From NCBI GenBank assembly GCA_951804985.1, contig OX638130.1, positions 79,788,583 to 79,852,582 of the forward strand: a stretch of DNA of 64,000 nt, given 5' to 3'. The position numbers and the translations under genes were made by a program. Source of the stretch: Dryomyza anilis. Lineage: Eukaryota > Arthropoda > Insecta > Diptera > Dryomyzidae. The notes below the pieces were generated by a model. That model saw nothing but the letters and a program-made list of their open reading frames with translations, was not told where the DNA came from and did no database searches. Position 1 is the stretch's first letter. The number at the start of each line of letters is the position of its first letter. Shown one piece after another: positions 10,926 through 22,299 of the stretch.

Positions 10926-11850
10926 GGATGATATTCCGCGCGGGACATTCGAACGCTTAAAACTTTAATATCTCATAACAAAATTAATGAATTTACTTGA
11001 TTTTTTTGCATGTAGTATTTAAATAGGACTAAACGTCTGCAAAAAAATTAAAATTAGAGAATTCTAAACGATAGATCGAAAGATATAAATGAAATAGTGG
11101 TCGTTCCCGACGGGACAAAAACGAAAGTGTACGTCGAGATTCATATGGAAATGCCAAAAATTCAGAAAAATTTGCGAACAAATTTTTTTTTTTTAATATT
11201 GTAAAAAATGGTTGAAATCATGTGCTTTTTTTGTATATTTACACTTTGTTCCTTTTTAGTTTTTTCATAATAAATCACAGAAAAATTCCAGGCGGGATAT
11301 TCCGCACGGGACAAAAAATTACGAATAGAAATTATCAGTACGATTTTTATTCTAAAAATACTTTTTGAAATATTTTGTAACGTGGCTGAGACAATTTACT
11401 TTATTTTTGTTCATATACACTTTGTTCCAAAAATTTATAGTTATTTCGTAATAACTATTAGAATAATTCCGGACGTTCCGAATGGAAATTTGCACTTCGA
11501 TTTTAAGATAAAAATAATTTTGTATATGACAATATTAATATTCACTATTAAGAAATGAAAAGCGATGTACAATTCAAATTTTCAGATTTTTTTAAGTTTT
11601 TTTTTTTATATTTTTGAAAACTAAAATTTTGATATTTTTTATATTGTAATTTTACACCTTTGGTACTTAAAGTTCCGGACGGGACAGATTTCCATTAGCT
11701 GTCAAATATAGAATTACTAGGAAATCGATGTTTACATTTTTGAAAATGCTGAAAAAATTCTGCTTTGGAAACAGTGGATTCCACTGTTTAAAAATTGTAT
11801 TCAGTTTACTATGATAATAAAGGTATCTTTTTGGTTCCGGATGGGACATC
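10926..11850. repeat. degenerate tandem repeat, about 160-200 bp period, TTCCGGACGGGACA motif
   Basis: GC-rich words occur at near-regular spacing in AT-rich DNA: CCGCGCGGGACATTCG near 10936, TTCCCGACGGGACAAAAACG near 11106, CCAGGCGGGATATTCCGCAC near 11290, TTCCGGACGTTCCG near 11466, TTCCGGACGGGACAGATTTC near 11673 and TTCCGGATGGGACATCG near 11835. Several are preceded by TTTACACTTTGTTCC or TATACACTTTGTTCC and a TAATAA-rich stretch. This fits an old satellite-like array whose units have diverged except around the motif. Confidence 0.6.
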
Positions 11851-12038
11851 GAAAACCCTTACACAAAAATCAAAATTTTTCCGTTGTTTTAATTTGAATC
11901 ATTTTTTTAAGCTTTAGAAATAATTAATAATGTTACCAAAAAAAACAGAAAATAATATTTTGTATCTGTATGTCTTTAAAACTATTTAATTTGGTTACTC
12001 AAAATACATGAAAAATTGGTATATTTACAAGTTGTGTA

Positions 12039-12523
12039 CACTAAGAAAAAAGTGACGTAATAAAATAAATAAAATTTATTTAAATTTGATTTAAATATTT
12101 TTGTAATAAAAAACGTTATAAATCATACAAAAAATATTACGCGCGTATTTAATTTCAAAATAAATAAAAAAGTATTTAATTTCATTAAAAAAAAGTAAAA
12201 TAAAATAATAATTTTATCTGTTGCTAATCTTCTTTATATGAAATAAATAGTTTTAAAAATACCAACTTACATATTTATGATGTTGTGATTAAATTCAAAT
12301 GTTATAACCTTAATAAAAGTGATAAAAAGTATTTACTTCAAATTTTATTAGATACGTAATAAATTTAAATAAAATGTATTTACTTCAAATTTTATTACGT
12401 ACGTAATAAATTTGAATAAAAAGTATTTAATTTAAATACAAAAGACCACGGGTGAAAAACGTGTCGAAAATTATTTAAATTTATTACTTTTTTAATTCAT
12501 TTTATTACTTTTTTTCCTCAGTG
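12039..12523. mobile_element. CACTGAG-type MITE, copy A
   Basis: The ends are inverted: CACTAAGAAAAAAGTGACGT on the left and the complement of CACTGAGGAAAAAAAGTAAT on the right. A TA dinucleotide stands at each side (12037-12038 and 12524-12525), as for Tc1/mariner-type targets. The inside repeats AAATTTTATTACGTACGTAA. A conserved GGGTGAAAAACGTGTCGAAA block lies near 12451. There is no ORF. Other copies are at 42194, 43426 and 44404. Confidence 0.8.
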
Positions 12524-12525
12524 TA

Positions 12526-13744
12526 GTCACGTAACTTTATGAGTATTATTTTTTATACGTCAACGTTAATCGAGTGATTCACATATTTAAGATTCCAAAT
12601 CCATCGTTATTTCAAAGATTTAAGCATTTTAAATTATTCGGTCGTGGTTGACGTTCTGGAAAGGCCCATATTGTACTATAGATTAAAATAAAGTAATCTG
12701 AACAATATACCCAAATTGATTCCGATGAATAGAATAAGTTTGCTTGGGATATTTTTGCATATTTTTTATCATTAAATCAATTATTTATTAATAATAAATA
12801 AAAACTATATCAACATATGTTATTAAATATTTAATAAAATAAACTCATAAAACATAGATAAATTTATACAGGCTATACAAAAAAAATAAACTAGTTAGTA
12901 TTAAAGTAGTCGTGTCATCATTGATTGTAAAATTTTGAATATGCCTTCGTTATATTTCGCCGGCATATAAATAAAATATATGGGAGCTCATGGTTTTCTA
13001 CGTCTAATACCGAAAAGAAATTTTTGGTTCGACTATTAAAAATAAAAGAAGAGAAAATTAATAAAAATTTAAAAATCTAAAAAACTGGAGCCAATTTAAC
13101 AAAACCATTTTCAGAATAAGCTCCAGTATCAAATAATGGCGCAAATCAGAATAATTTTATCTAACAAGAAACAAAAAATTTGACTTTTATTTATAAAATA
13201 TCGACAAGTTTTTAGCCTAGAGTCCTGCTTTGCACAAACTGGAATATGAATCATTTTAACATTTTTTAATAAAACTTTTTGTATTAGAGACATTCCAAAC
13301 CAAATCTACCAGAGCTTTAGACTCACCTTCTTTGATTGCAATAAAGTGTAAGCATTTTTTTATGAAACACTATCTCCACATTTCAGTGGTCCAAATTTTC
13401 AAAAAATTAATCAATAATTATTTTTTGTGGTTGTAGAAAAAAACTCTTGAATGTAGAATGCATTTTTTTTCTTGTGTTGAAAAACTTTTGTTTGGAACAA
13501 TATATAAGTTATTTTTGTCGAAGAAACATTTTTTCCGAACTAAAAATTATTGAAATTTTCTTAAAATCTTTTTTTTTTAACAACACAATACAAACAATTT
13601 ATTTTTTTTTAAACAATTATTTTTCAACTTTTTATTTTAGACATTTTTTTTACATAGTTCAAAAATATTTTTATTTTCAAATTTATTATTATACTTTAAC
13701 TAAAAATACAAAAATACATTTAAAAAAATATACATATATCTCTC
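12526..13744. other. AT-rich tract
   Basis: No gene is visible. The part from about 13440 to 13740 belongs to a diffuse AT-rich family also seen at 23030-23200 (inverted) and 62790-63050. Shared words include GAAAAACTTTTGTTTGGAA and AACATTTTTTCCGAACTAAA. A 102-codon frame in it is F/Y/I/K-rich and looks like chance. Confidence 0.5.
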
Positions 13745-15412
13745 TTATAACGTAAAACGAAACAAAACAAATTCCAGAAAAAATCGTAAGAAATTACAAC
13801 GAATTTCTTTTCGTTTATTTTTACGTATTTTTAATAACAATTTAAAATGAAATAAGACCCTAAATCAATAAGACCCCAGAATTGGTGTATATTTGTGTTA
13901 TGAAATAACCCCCTGTATTTTCTTAAAAATCCTGTATTTTCTTAAAGTTCGCTAAAAAAATATATAATTGTGTTTCCCCATCTGGATCAATTCGTTAAAG
14001 GGGTTTATTTGCTTTTGAAATGCATATCAAATTTTTAGTCGAACATTTGAAAAAAGTTGGAAGTAGTTCATGAGTATAAATATGAAAATGGTTGTACGAT
14101 ACTAATTCGTTTATAGCTTTTATTCGCATTAAATAAATATGAATTAATTTTTAAAATATCTAATAGTAACATTTCAAAAGGGTATAAAACCTTTAAATGA
14201 TTTGATTTTGTAAAAACGCTTTTAAATCCATACTCAAAGAAATTTCAGCTACAAAATTAAGGGCGTAAACGAAATTATTTATACATTTTCTTTTAAACTT
14301 AAAATGTTAACGCAGTCAAAAAATATATCACAAATGAAGAACAATACTCAATAGTTTTTAAAAATAGTTAAAGAGGGTTACATCCTTTCGAACAAATTAT
14401 TTAATATTGTTCTATACCGGTTTCAGCAGTCCCTCGCTCGTTTATTTGGATCTTTAATCCATTTCTTCGATTTTATTTGGAACTTTGAATTATTTTAGTT
14501 TAAATCTCATCTTTACTTTTTGAAAATATGAAATATATTATATTTTTTTGACATATCTCTTATTGATTGTTGGGCTTAGATCCAACACTTTACTTTCGCC
14601 GCAAATTTACAATTCATAAATCCTGATTTTCGACCTGATTTACATTTACCATTTATGAATTGTAATATTTCCAGCAGTATCCCTGCAATAATTGCATGCA
14701 TTGTAGAACAGCTAGCTTATCAAAATGTCCAAAATTTATTTTCCCACTTTTGTTGACGACATGATCGATTACTTATAACTGAAAACTTGTTAATATTTTT
14801 GTTTGTCAGAAATCAGAGAATTTTTGAATATACGGGATTTTTTTCCGTTATTTGCTTTGAACACAATATCCGCATTTGAATTTGTAAAAATAATTTCTTT
14901 TACACCCTTAATGTGCCGCAATTTTTTTTTATTATGAAAATATTTATTTTATTTAAAGTCAAGTTTAAAATTAAAGTCTACTTTTTTGACAATTTTCATA
15001 AATAATAAAACGTGAAAAAAAGCTAATTTTAATTTTAAAGTCGTCTTTCGACATTGCTTTGAGTTATATCCTCTTAAACTAAACTTTGTTTAAAAATGTT
15101 GGCAATTTTATTACCTTTTAAATGAGACTTCACTGTTTTATTTTGCTTCACTATTGCTTAAGTTATGTTCAATAGATTAATTTATTGATTATTTATACAT
15201 ATTTTTTAAACCACACCATCTGGGAAGCTAAAATTTTATCAATATCTTAATTTTATGTTGTTTCACCATACTTCCAAATTTCAACAAATTCTGAAATAGT
15301 ACTGCTAAAATTTTAATTTGTTTGTTTTCATTTTTCAAAAACACCCTTATTTATTAATAAAAATGTTTTTTTACCAACAAAAAAAAATCGAAATATTAAT
15401 TAAATGAAAAAA

Positions 15413-15497
15413 AAAATTAAAACGTTTTAGAAGTAATCGATCTTGTCGTCAAAAAAAAAAAATTAAAACGTTTTAGAAGTAATCGATCTTGTCGTCA
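15413..15497. repeat. direct duplication of about 50 bp
   Basis: AATTAAAACGTTTTAGAAGT followed by AATCGATCTTGTCGTC occurs at about 15413-15449 and again at 15463-15498, separated by an A run. It sits at the loop edge of palindrome P1. Replication slippage between A runs is a sufficient explanation. Confidence 0.85.
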
Positions 15498-16194
15498 AAA
15501 AAAAAAAGTGGGAAAATAAATTTTAGACATTTTGATAACCTTTCTACACTGCATTAATTTATTGCAAGTATATGTGTATCCCGGGAAACTGTTGGAAATA
15601 TTACAATTCGGTTACGAGAGACCATCTTCTTAAATAGTAAACGTGAATCAGGTCAAAAATCAGGATTTATGAATAGTAAATTTGCGGCGAAAATAAAGTG
15701 TTAGATCTATAATCAATAAGAGATGTCAAAAAAATGTTATATATTTCACATTTTTAAAAGGAAAAGATGAGATTTAAACTGAGATCATTTAGAGTTGCAA
15801 ATATAATCGAAGACATGGATTAAAGATTCAAATAAACGAGCGAGGAACTGTTGAAACCCCAATAGAACAATATGATACAATTTGTTCAAAATGATGTAAC
15901 TTTCCAATCTGCACTTAGCTAGGACCAGATTTAAAAATTTTGGCTTATATAAAGTCAATTCTTCGAAAAATATTGAAATTTTGTTCAACTGAAATAAAAT
16001 AATCGATAGTTGGATTAGTGTTATCGAAAATGTTAGAAAAAATGGTGTGCAACGGCTGAGATGGGCAGGAAGACTTAAATACGGAAATTAGTTCTAACTC
16101 ATTCAGAAATATAATTCATTAACTTTTTTTAAAAACTATGGAGTATTGTTCTTCATTTGTGATATTATTTTTTTGTACCGTGTTAACTTTTTAA

Positions 16195-19080
16195 GTTATA
16201 AACAAGGATTGAAACCGTAACCGAAACCGATATCCGTTTAAAACCGTTGTATTTTTAAAACCGAAACCGTAACCGAAACCGTTATACGAAAATCAGAAAT
16301 AAACCGATATCCAAAACCGATATAAACGGTTTCGGTTTTATACCGGCTTAAAACAGTTTTTAAAAAAGTATAAAAAGAAACAGAAAAACATATTTTATTT
16401 TATATAGAAGATCTTAAGTACAGGTCATGTTTAAATGTCATTTAATAAAATTTGGAGTTCCCAAAATAAAAATGTTTTGTTGTACAAAAATTCACATGTT
16501 GTTTTTTGAGAAACGATATTTCCAAAAACAACGGTATTTGGTCTAAAATTTGTTCTTTTGTTTCATTAATCGAATTAACAACAAAACACCAAGCAAAATT
16601 TTTTCGTTAAAAAATGATTCAAATTTTAATAATATTGTTTTTTTTTTTTTGATATTATTAGTAAAATATATAGGGGAGCTTGGGGTAAGTGGGACAAGTT
16701 TTGAAAAGTTCATTTGAATATTTTTTATATTCTTTTAAAGGATCTATTCAATAGAATACTATTTATAAGTCTTTTAATGAATTTTTGACTGATGTTTCAA
16801 AACAGCTCAATTTCGGACATAAACAAAACAATGGTAATGCAAGAAAAAATGTAAAAAAGTTTCAAATTATTAACATCTCAGTAACTATTTAAGGAAATAC
16901 GAAAAATTAAGTGCAAGTTCGACAAGTTTAAATATTTCAAGTATAAGGCAGATATTTGTTTACATTAGTGATGATTAAAAATTTTTTGTTCTTGCATTTT
17001 TTTTGAACGAGAACAAGATCGAGATTTTGCAAAAAAAAAAAGAACAAGAGCAAGTGCAAGACTAAGACTGCAAGAAAAGGATGACTCTTGCGTTTTTTAT
17101 GATTTTAATGTATTTATTATGTTTTTAAGGTAATAATGATATACAAAATAATTCATGATATTACTAAATATTGAACAACAAGTAAGAATGGAAAGCGTGC
17201 AAAATATTTATGAATGTGAACATTAATGAAGATGTGTGTTTTTTTTTTTTGTTTTTGTCAATTCTAAAGAATATAAGCATCTTAAAAATAAGGCCTGTGA
17301 AGCACTTTTGAAGCTGTAAATAGCTTTAAAAGTGCTTCAAAAGTCGCTTCAAAAGTCGCTTCAAAAAGATAAAACAGACAAAACAATGTTTTCTCTTTTC
17401 TTCGCTACGCTAGTTCGTACATCGATTGTGCATATGCACAGTGCTATGCACATTTTTATTTTTATTTTACTTTTATATATAGTTTTTTTGTTAATTTTAA
17501 AATCATGAAGTAATAAAAAATAATATATGAACATTTTACAGTGTGATATATTTAGCTGATATATTGCTTTTTGTGTTTTTCTTTTTTCACAAATCCGCAG
17601 ATTCGTTTGAAAGTGCAACAACAACAAAAATGCGCATAAAGCAGCATCCAAGCTTTTGATAGAATTTTGGCGGGAAATTTTTTGTTCCACAAAGAGAACT
17701 CGTTGTTGTTGCCAACTAGAGAGCTGTACTAGATACATACATGTAGTGTGGTGCCATGCGTCTGTCCGTTGCCATGCGTCTCTCCGTTGTCATGCGTCTG
17801 TCTGTTTGTCATGCGTCTGTTTGTTGCCATGCGATGATACAGGATAGCAACGAAGAGTTGTCGTTGTGAAAGTGTGTGTATAAGAATCGTTATATTCTCT
17901 TCTTTCTGTTAGTATTCGCTTTGTAGCGTTTGAGTTTGTGTTCGCATGGTGTTCGCAAAGTAAAATGTTACTATGCAAGATATTATTTGAGTTCTATTGA
18001 CATACGGATTTTTTAATCTGTGACGAAAACAGAAATGTGCCTATACGAAATAATCCTTATATTTATTGTATATGTATATCGTATAATGTATATCGTCGTT
18101 GTAGAACGAAAAGTCACCAAACACATTTTTATGAAAAACTTAATTTTCGAGTTTGTTGATTAATATTATAAAAAGTAATTGATGCATTTTTAAAGTTGAA
18201 ATATCAACTAATAGATTTACATTTTCTTATCAATTGACAGATACATAAAGAAGTTTGTAAAAAATATTTAGCATTTTGAAAATGTATTTGGTGACTTATC
18301 GTTCATTTTATTATGGCCTTGAGATTTTGAATTGTCTCGTCAACATCACTTGATTTATACAATTATTTTTATTAGTTAATTCTTGTTAAAATATAATTCA
18401 AATTTTTATGTTATTGGTTTTTTTTTGTTGTCAGTAAAATGTTGAAGAAATTGAAAATAAGTTCAATTATTACAATTATTGTACAATTATTCGTTTTCAT
18501 AATTAATATGTCTTCGATCTTTTATTTAAAAGATTAAGATTACCATTTCTTGTCTTGCTCTTGCAAATGATCATCACTAGTTTATATATTTTGCAGTTCA
18601 CAGAATTGTTGAAATTTAATTTCTTTGGATTTTATGGATGAAAATTGTACAAAATTCTTCTTCTTTGCAATTCAGATCATATCTCCGGTGAAGTCAAAAT
18701 GTTGCTTTTCATTGGTTTGTGGTCACGAAATTTTAAATTAAATTTTTTTCTTGGCGTAATCAATTAAATAATTCATATAACACAATATTTTTACTAAAAT
18801 AACAACAAACATTGTTTAAATTACGTTTCTCACTTTACCCCAGTATCATAATTTGAACATAATTTAGCACCATTAAAAAATGTAAAATTATTTGAAAAAT
18901 ATGGAAATAAAGAAAATTTATACAAAAACCGAAATCGAAACCGAAACCGTAACATGGAACCGGTATACCGAAACCGTTTCGTTATAAATACTTAAAACCG
19001 AAACCGTAACCGAAACGCGGAAAAAACCGAAACCGAAATCGAAACCGTTATTCGTTTAGGTTTCAATCCTTGGTTATAAA
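16195..19080. repeat. 8-bp target-site duplication of hAT copy 2 (outer limits)
   Basis: GTTATAAA at 16195-16202 directly before the left end and at 19073-19080 directly after the right end. It is a perfect 8-bp duplication, different in sequence from that of copy 1. Confidence 0.9.
16203..19072. mobile_element. non-autonomous hAT element, copy 2 (2,870 bp)
   Basis: Same orientation and same structure as copy 1: CAAGGATTGAAACCGTAACC at the left end, subterminal CCGAAA arrays, and the complement at the right end. Differences include small indels throughout and about 110 extra bases near 18280-18400. The two copies look close enough to be recent relatives and different enough to rule out a single assembly duplication. 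No transposase. It interrupts the right arm of palindrome P1, so it is younger than P1. Confidence 0.88.
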
Positions 19081-20414
19081 TGAAAGAAAATGTAAAAATA
19101 ATTTCGTTTACATACTTTATTTTGTAGCTGAGATCTTTTTGAGTAAGTATATAAAAGCGCTTTTCCAAATTTGTTTAATTTGTTGAAATGCGAATATCGT
19201 ACATAATAATGTACAACCATTTTCATATTTATACTCAATAATGTCTCAGCCATGAACTACATCCGACTTTTTTCAAATGTTCGACCAAAAATTCGATATG
19301 CATTTCAAATGCAAATAAACCCCTTTAACGAATTGACCCAGAGACACGGAGAAACACGATTATCATGTGTGCAACCAAAAGTGGACAAAAGTATGACAAA
19401 ACGGTGTAACAGTAGTTCAACGGGTTCAGAAGTTATGTATAAAAACGTTGTACAATGTTGAACATTTTGTATGAAAAAAAGTTTTTTTGTCATTTCAATT
19501 TTTTTTTTTTGCTATAAGCTAATTGAATTTATGTGAGTGTTATTTTTTGGGGCTATTGTTCAAATGCATTGGCGCGTTTTCCAGAAAAAATAGGGTAATA
19601 AGACCCCGCTTTTTTCCATTTTAAATTGTTATTAATAAAAAATTATATTAAAAATATGTAAAAATAAACGAAAAGGAATTCGTTGGGATTTCTGACGCTT
19701 TGTCGAAAAATTTATTTTTGTTTCGTTTTACGCTATAATAGTGATATTATATATATATTTTTCAATGTATTTTTTTTAAAAAAATATAATAATACACCGA
19801 AACAAAATATTGTAAAAAACAACGTTAAAATAACATTATTGCTTTACAAAACTCGTCCAACATTAAAAATATCAAAATTGATATGAAAAAATTTCATATT
19901 GATATGTCTTTTTATTTGATATTGAAAACGTGTAAAACTGTCAGTTTTAATGTAAAATTGACATTACTTTTGAGCTGAAAAATGTAAATTTGATATGAAA
20001 TCATATTAAATTTACATTGAAAATGTAAAAAATACAATAAATAATATCAATATTACATGGAAAACGTTAAAAAACATGCAATAATATCAATTTTATATGA
20101 ACAAATTTGAAAAAGATATGAAATCATATCAATTTTACATGAAAATTCTAAAAATTTTATGAAATCTTATCAATTTTACATGGAAATTGTTAAATATATT
20201 TAAAATGTTTTCATTATTAAATGCTAATTATACATTAAAAATGTATAATAAGCTAAAATGTATACTAAATATAAATAATAAAAAGAAATTTTAGGTTGAT
20301 AATTCATTTTTTATTTAAAATTAAAATGTAATAATACTAATTACAAAAACTTAATTTCAAAAAAATGAAAATTAAAATAATTTATTTCTTAAATGGCATT
20401 TGCCACTTACTTAC

Positions 20415-20536
20415 AGTATACTTTACAATTGTACAGTTTGTCCGTGGTGATGATGACGTTGCTAAAATCTTGTGAATTCAATCCATCCACCTACTTTAGA
20501 ATTACATGTGACCGTACTAACAATATCTTCTGGATA
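20415..20536 (-). pseudogene. candidate decayed exon 3 of an unknown gene
   Basis: On the minus strand an acceptor TTTCTTTAG precedes 20536 and a donor ACT|GTAAGTAAG follows 20415. The first frame reads YPEDIVSTVTCNSKVGGW, IEFTRF and a stop. A one-base shift continues NVIITTDKLYNCKVYCK. Both halves look more protein-like than the surrounding DNA. It may belong with the two exons upstream (21501-21593 and 21983-22155), with element X inserted between. No family recognised. Confidence 0.35.
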
Positions 20537-20639
20537 CTAAAGAAATATTATGTTTATTGTTTATTAATATTTTAATTATAATTTAATATTTCACATACAT
20601 TTTTGGTTTTCCAAATAAATATTTTTTCCCGTAATTCAC

Positions 20640-21500
20640 ACACAAAAAAATATTAGCTTGGCGTTCAGTTGTTTCATCGAATATTCATTTGCAATTACCA
20701 AATGTAGTCAGCATCAATCCATTTATCCATTTATGGTAAACAATAGTATGAAGCGTAACCAACTATTAGTTGAAGCAACTGCAGCATTGATGGGGAAACA
20801 AACTTTTTATCAATTTCAACTTTTTTGTTTCCATTGCTACGGCAACTAAATTCAAAATGAGACATAACCAATATTTAGTTGACTTAACAGATAGTTAGTT
20901 GTAATAGGTAGTAGCAACCAATATTTATTTGATTCAACAGCGAGATCAGTTGTCTTGTATAAAAGCAATGCCAAAGCAGAACAAAATCAGTCGCACACTT
21001 CAGATTTTTCACTCTTTTTTTTGTGTGCAACGGACAGCGCGTGCCACGTGTAAAACAAAATATGGAATTGCTTTAAGACTTGTTCGTGTTTACTGTTCAG
21101 TTTTTCCATGCCCAAATACACTTTCTTCAACAAGAGACATACTATTCTACAGAGCACTTGCTATTGTGTTTCTATATGTTGTATTTATATATGCAGCCCT
21201 AGCGCTCCAACGAAGTCAGCAGCACAACAAGTCATCGGCCATTTCCGATCTCGGGAACGCTGTTGTGAAGCTGACTTCGTGTTTGAAACACGTTGAAGCG
21301 CTAGGGTTAGGTAAAATGTCCGATTTCTTATTATTAAATTGGCTACCACAACTTAACAAATTGGTTGTGACAATTGTATTCATTAGTTGTGTGAACTGAT
21401 ACGCGGTGTTGCAATAACTGAATCAGCCGAATGTTGACAGAACTAATTAAATCGGTTGGCAAAAAAAGACGGTTGCCCCAACTGATTCGTTCTTTGAGTG
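20640..21500. mobile_element. element X, copy 2 (inverted relative to copy 1)
   Basis: It runs from CACACAAAAAAATATTAGC to the complement of CACTCAAAGAACGAATCAG and matches 7876-8886 in reverse orientation. It lacks the local duplication and part of the hairpin arm. A TATA-like TTGTATAAAAGCAATGCC is near 20953. It ends within a coding-looking exon (GCTGCA junction at about 21501), so it appears to have inserted into that locus. Confidence 0.65.
21202..21306. repeat. hairpin of element X, copy 2, one arm shortened
   Basis: CCCTAGCGCTCCAACGAAGT on the left pairs with the complement of CTTCGTGTTTGAAACACG and TTGAAGCGCTAGGG on the right. The left arm lacks a GTGTTGCAAACAC stretch that is present in copy 1. 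Confidence 0.75.
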
Positions 21501-21593
21501 CAGCTTTTAGCGCAGTATTTTCTTTGCCTGGAAATGCAACTTTTAAATCATTTTTGTTAATGTACAGCAGGTTTTCAGCCGTAAATCCGCATT
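21501..21593 (-). pseudogene. candidate exon 2 fragment, SAM-like
   Basis: After an acceptor TTTATTTAG the minus strand reads ECGFTAENLLYINKNDLK, then VAFPGKENTALKAAL, up to the junction with element X. The order GFTAENLLYINKNDL... resembles the middle helices of a sterile alpha motif (SAM) fold, in which a short 'LL.L...DL' core precedes the last helix. The split codon G|AA joins cleanly to the donor of the next exon (21983). The rest of the exon is displaced by element X. Family by eye only; the resemblance is moderate. Confidence 0.45.
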
Positions 21594-21620
21594 CTAAATA
21601 AATAAAAAAGTATGAGTATG

Positions 21621-21900
21621 AGATCATATCAATTTTACATTGAAAATGTAGAAATATTACGAAATCGTATCAATTTTACATTGAATATGCAAAAATAATA
21701 TGAAATCATATCAATTTTACATAGAAAATGTAAAAATAATATGAAATCATATCAATTTTACATTAAAAATGTTAAAATTAATATGAAATCATATCAATTT
21801 TACATTGAAAATGTAAAAACAATATGAAATCATATCAATTTTACATCGAAAATGTAAAAATAATATGGAATCATATCAATTTTACATTAAAAATGGTAAA
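21621..21900. repeat. 41-bp tandem repeat
   Basis: Six to seven units of ATATGAAATCATATCAATTT followed by TACATTGAAAATGTAAAAAT, with few substitutions. Each unit contains two short palindromes, ATATGA..TCATAT and ACATT..AATGT. It lies between the two candidate exons, so within the putative intron. Scattered single units occur at 19900-20200 and 22840-22990. Confidence 0.85.
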
Positions 21901-21982
21901 AAAATTTAAAATTAATATATCTTAAAACTTCTTAATTTAGTACTTAAATAAAAATATATAAATGGTAAATAAAGTTACATAC

Positions 21983-22155
21983 CTGTAAGCGCGGCAAAGC
22001 TTTCCTCCAATTTATTTGAGCTCATCTTTAAATCTATTAGCAACATTTTTAATTTGCTGTTGTGTATTGGAATACTGTTCCTCAGTATCGGTAGCCTGCA
22101 TGATAAACTCGAGTTGCTCTGGGCTTATTGCCGTATATAAAACATTGTTGTCCAT
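21983..22155 (-). pseudogene. candidate first coding exon of a decayed unknown gene
   Basis: On the minus strand ATG at 22155 opens a 47-codon frame, MDNNVLYTAISPEQLEF then IMQATDTEEQYSNTQQQ and IKNVANRFKDELK, with stop at 22012. Shifting by one base gives KMSSNKLEESFAALT, which ends at a good donor, CAG|GTATGTAAC, at 21983. Acidic, Q-rich composition contrasts with nearby AT-rich chance frames. Upstream are a TATA box (22287-22293), a plausible start near 22262 and a GAA|GTAAGT donor-like site at 22218. Either there is a frameshift in a pseudogene, or the 47-codon frame is an upstream ORF. No family recognised for the N-terminal part. Confidence 0.45.
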
Positions 22156-22286
22156 TTTCACTTTTTAATTTTTTATTTAACACAAAACATGTAGAACACT
22201 TTTGAAAATTGAACTTACTTCATTTGCGCGCAAAACATTTTGAACAGTGTTGCTAAAGAGCTTTCGCAGACGTGATGCACGGTTGC

Positions 22287-22293
22287 ATATATA
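22287..22293 (-). promoter_or_regulatory. TATA-like box upstream of the 22155 ATG
   Basis: The minus strand reads ATACTATATATGCAACC, with a core about 30 bp upstream of a CATCACG start-like string. It fits a promoter for the 22155 frame; not tested beyond position and sequence. Confidence 0.35.
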
Positions 22294-22299
22294 GTATGT

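Larger units (their letters stand above)
13745..19790. mobile_element. long palindromic element P1, split by hAT copy 2
   Basis: The left arm (about 13745-14776) and right arm (15475-16202, continued at 19081-19755) are inverted copies. Matching anchors include AACGTAAAACGAAACAAAA with its complement near 19722, GCATATCAAATTTTTAGTCG with its complement near 19275, CACAAATGAAGAACAATACT with its complement near 16145, and TTTATTTTCCCACTTTTGTT with its complement near 15510. The loop is about 14777-15474. The arms carry no recognisable protein. Related partial copies lie at 59024-59340 and 63480-63990. It resembles long-TIR or foldback DNA elements. The superfamily is not assigned. Confidence 0.65.

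Noticed and set aside
13447..13755. 102-codon ORF rich in F, Y, I and K
   Set aside because: Low-complexity A/T tract; related copies at 23.0 and 62.8 kb do not preserve the frame.
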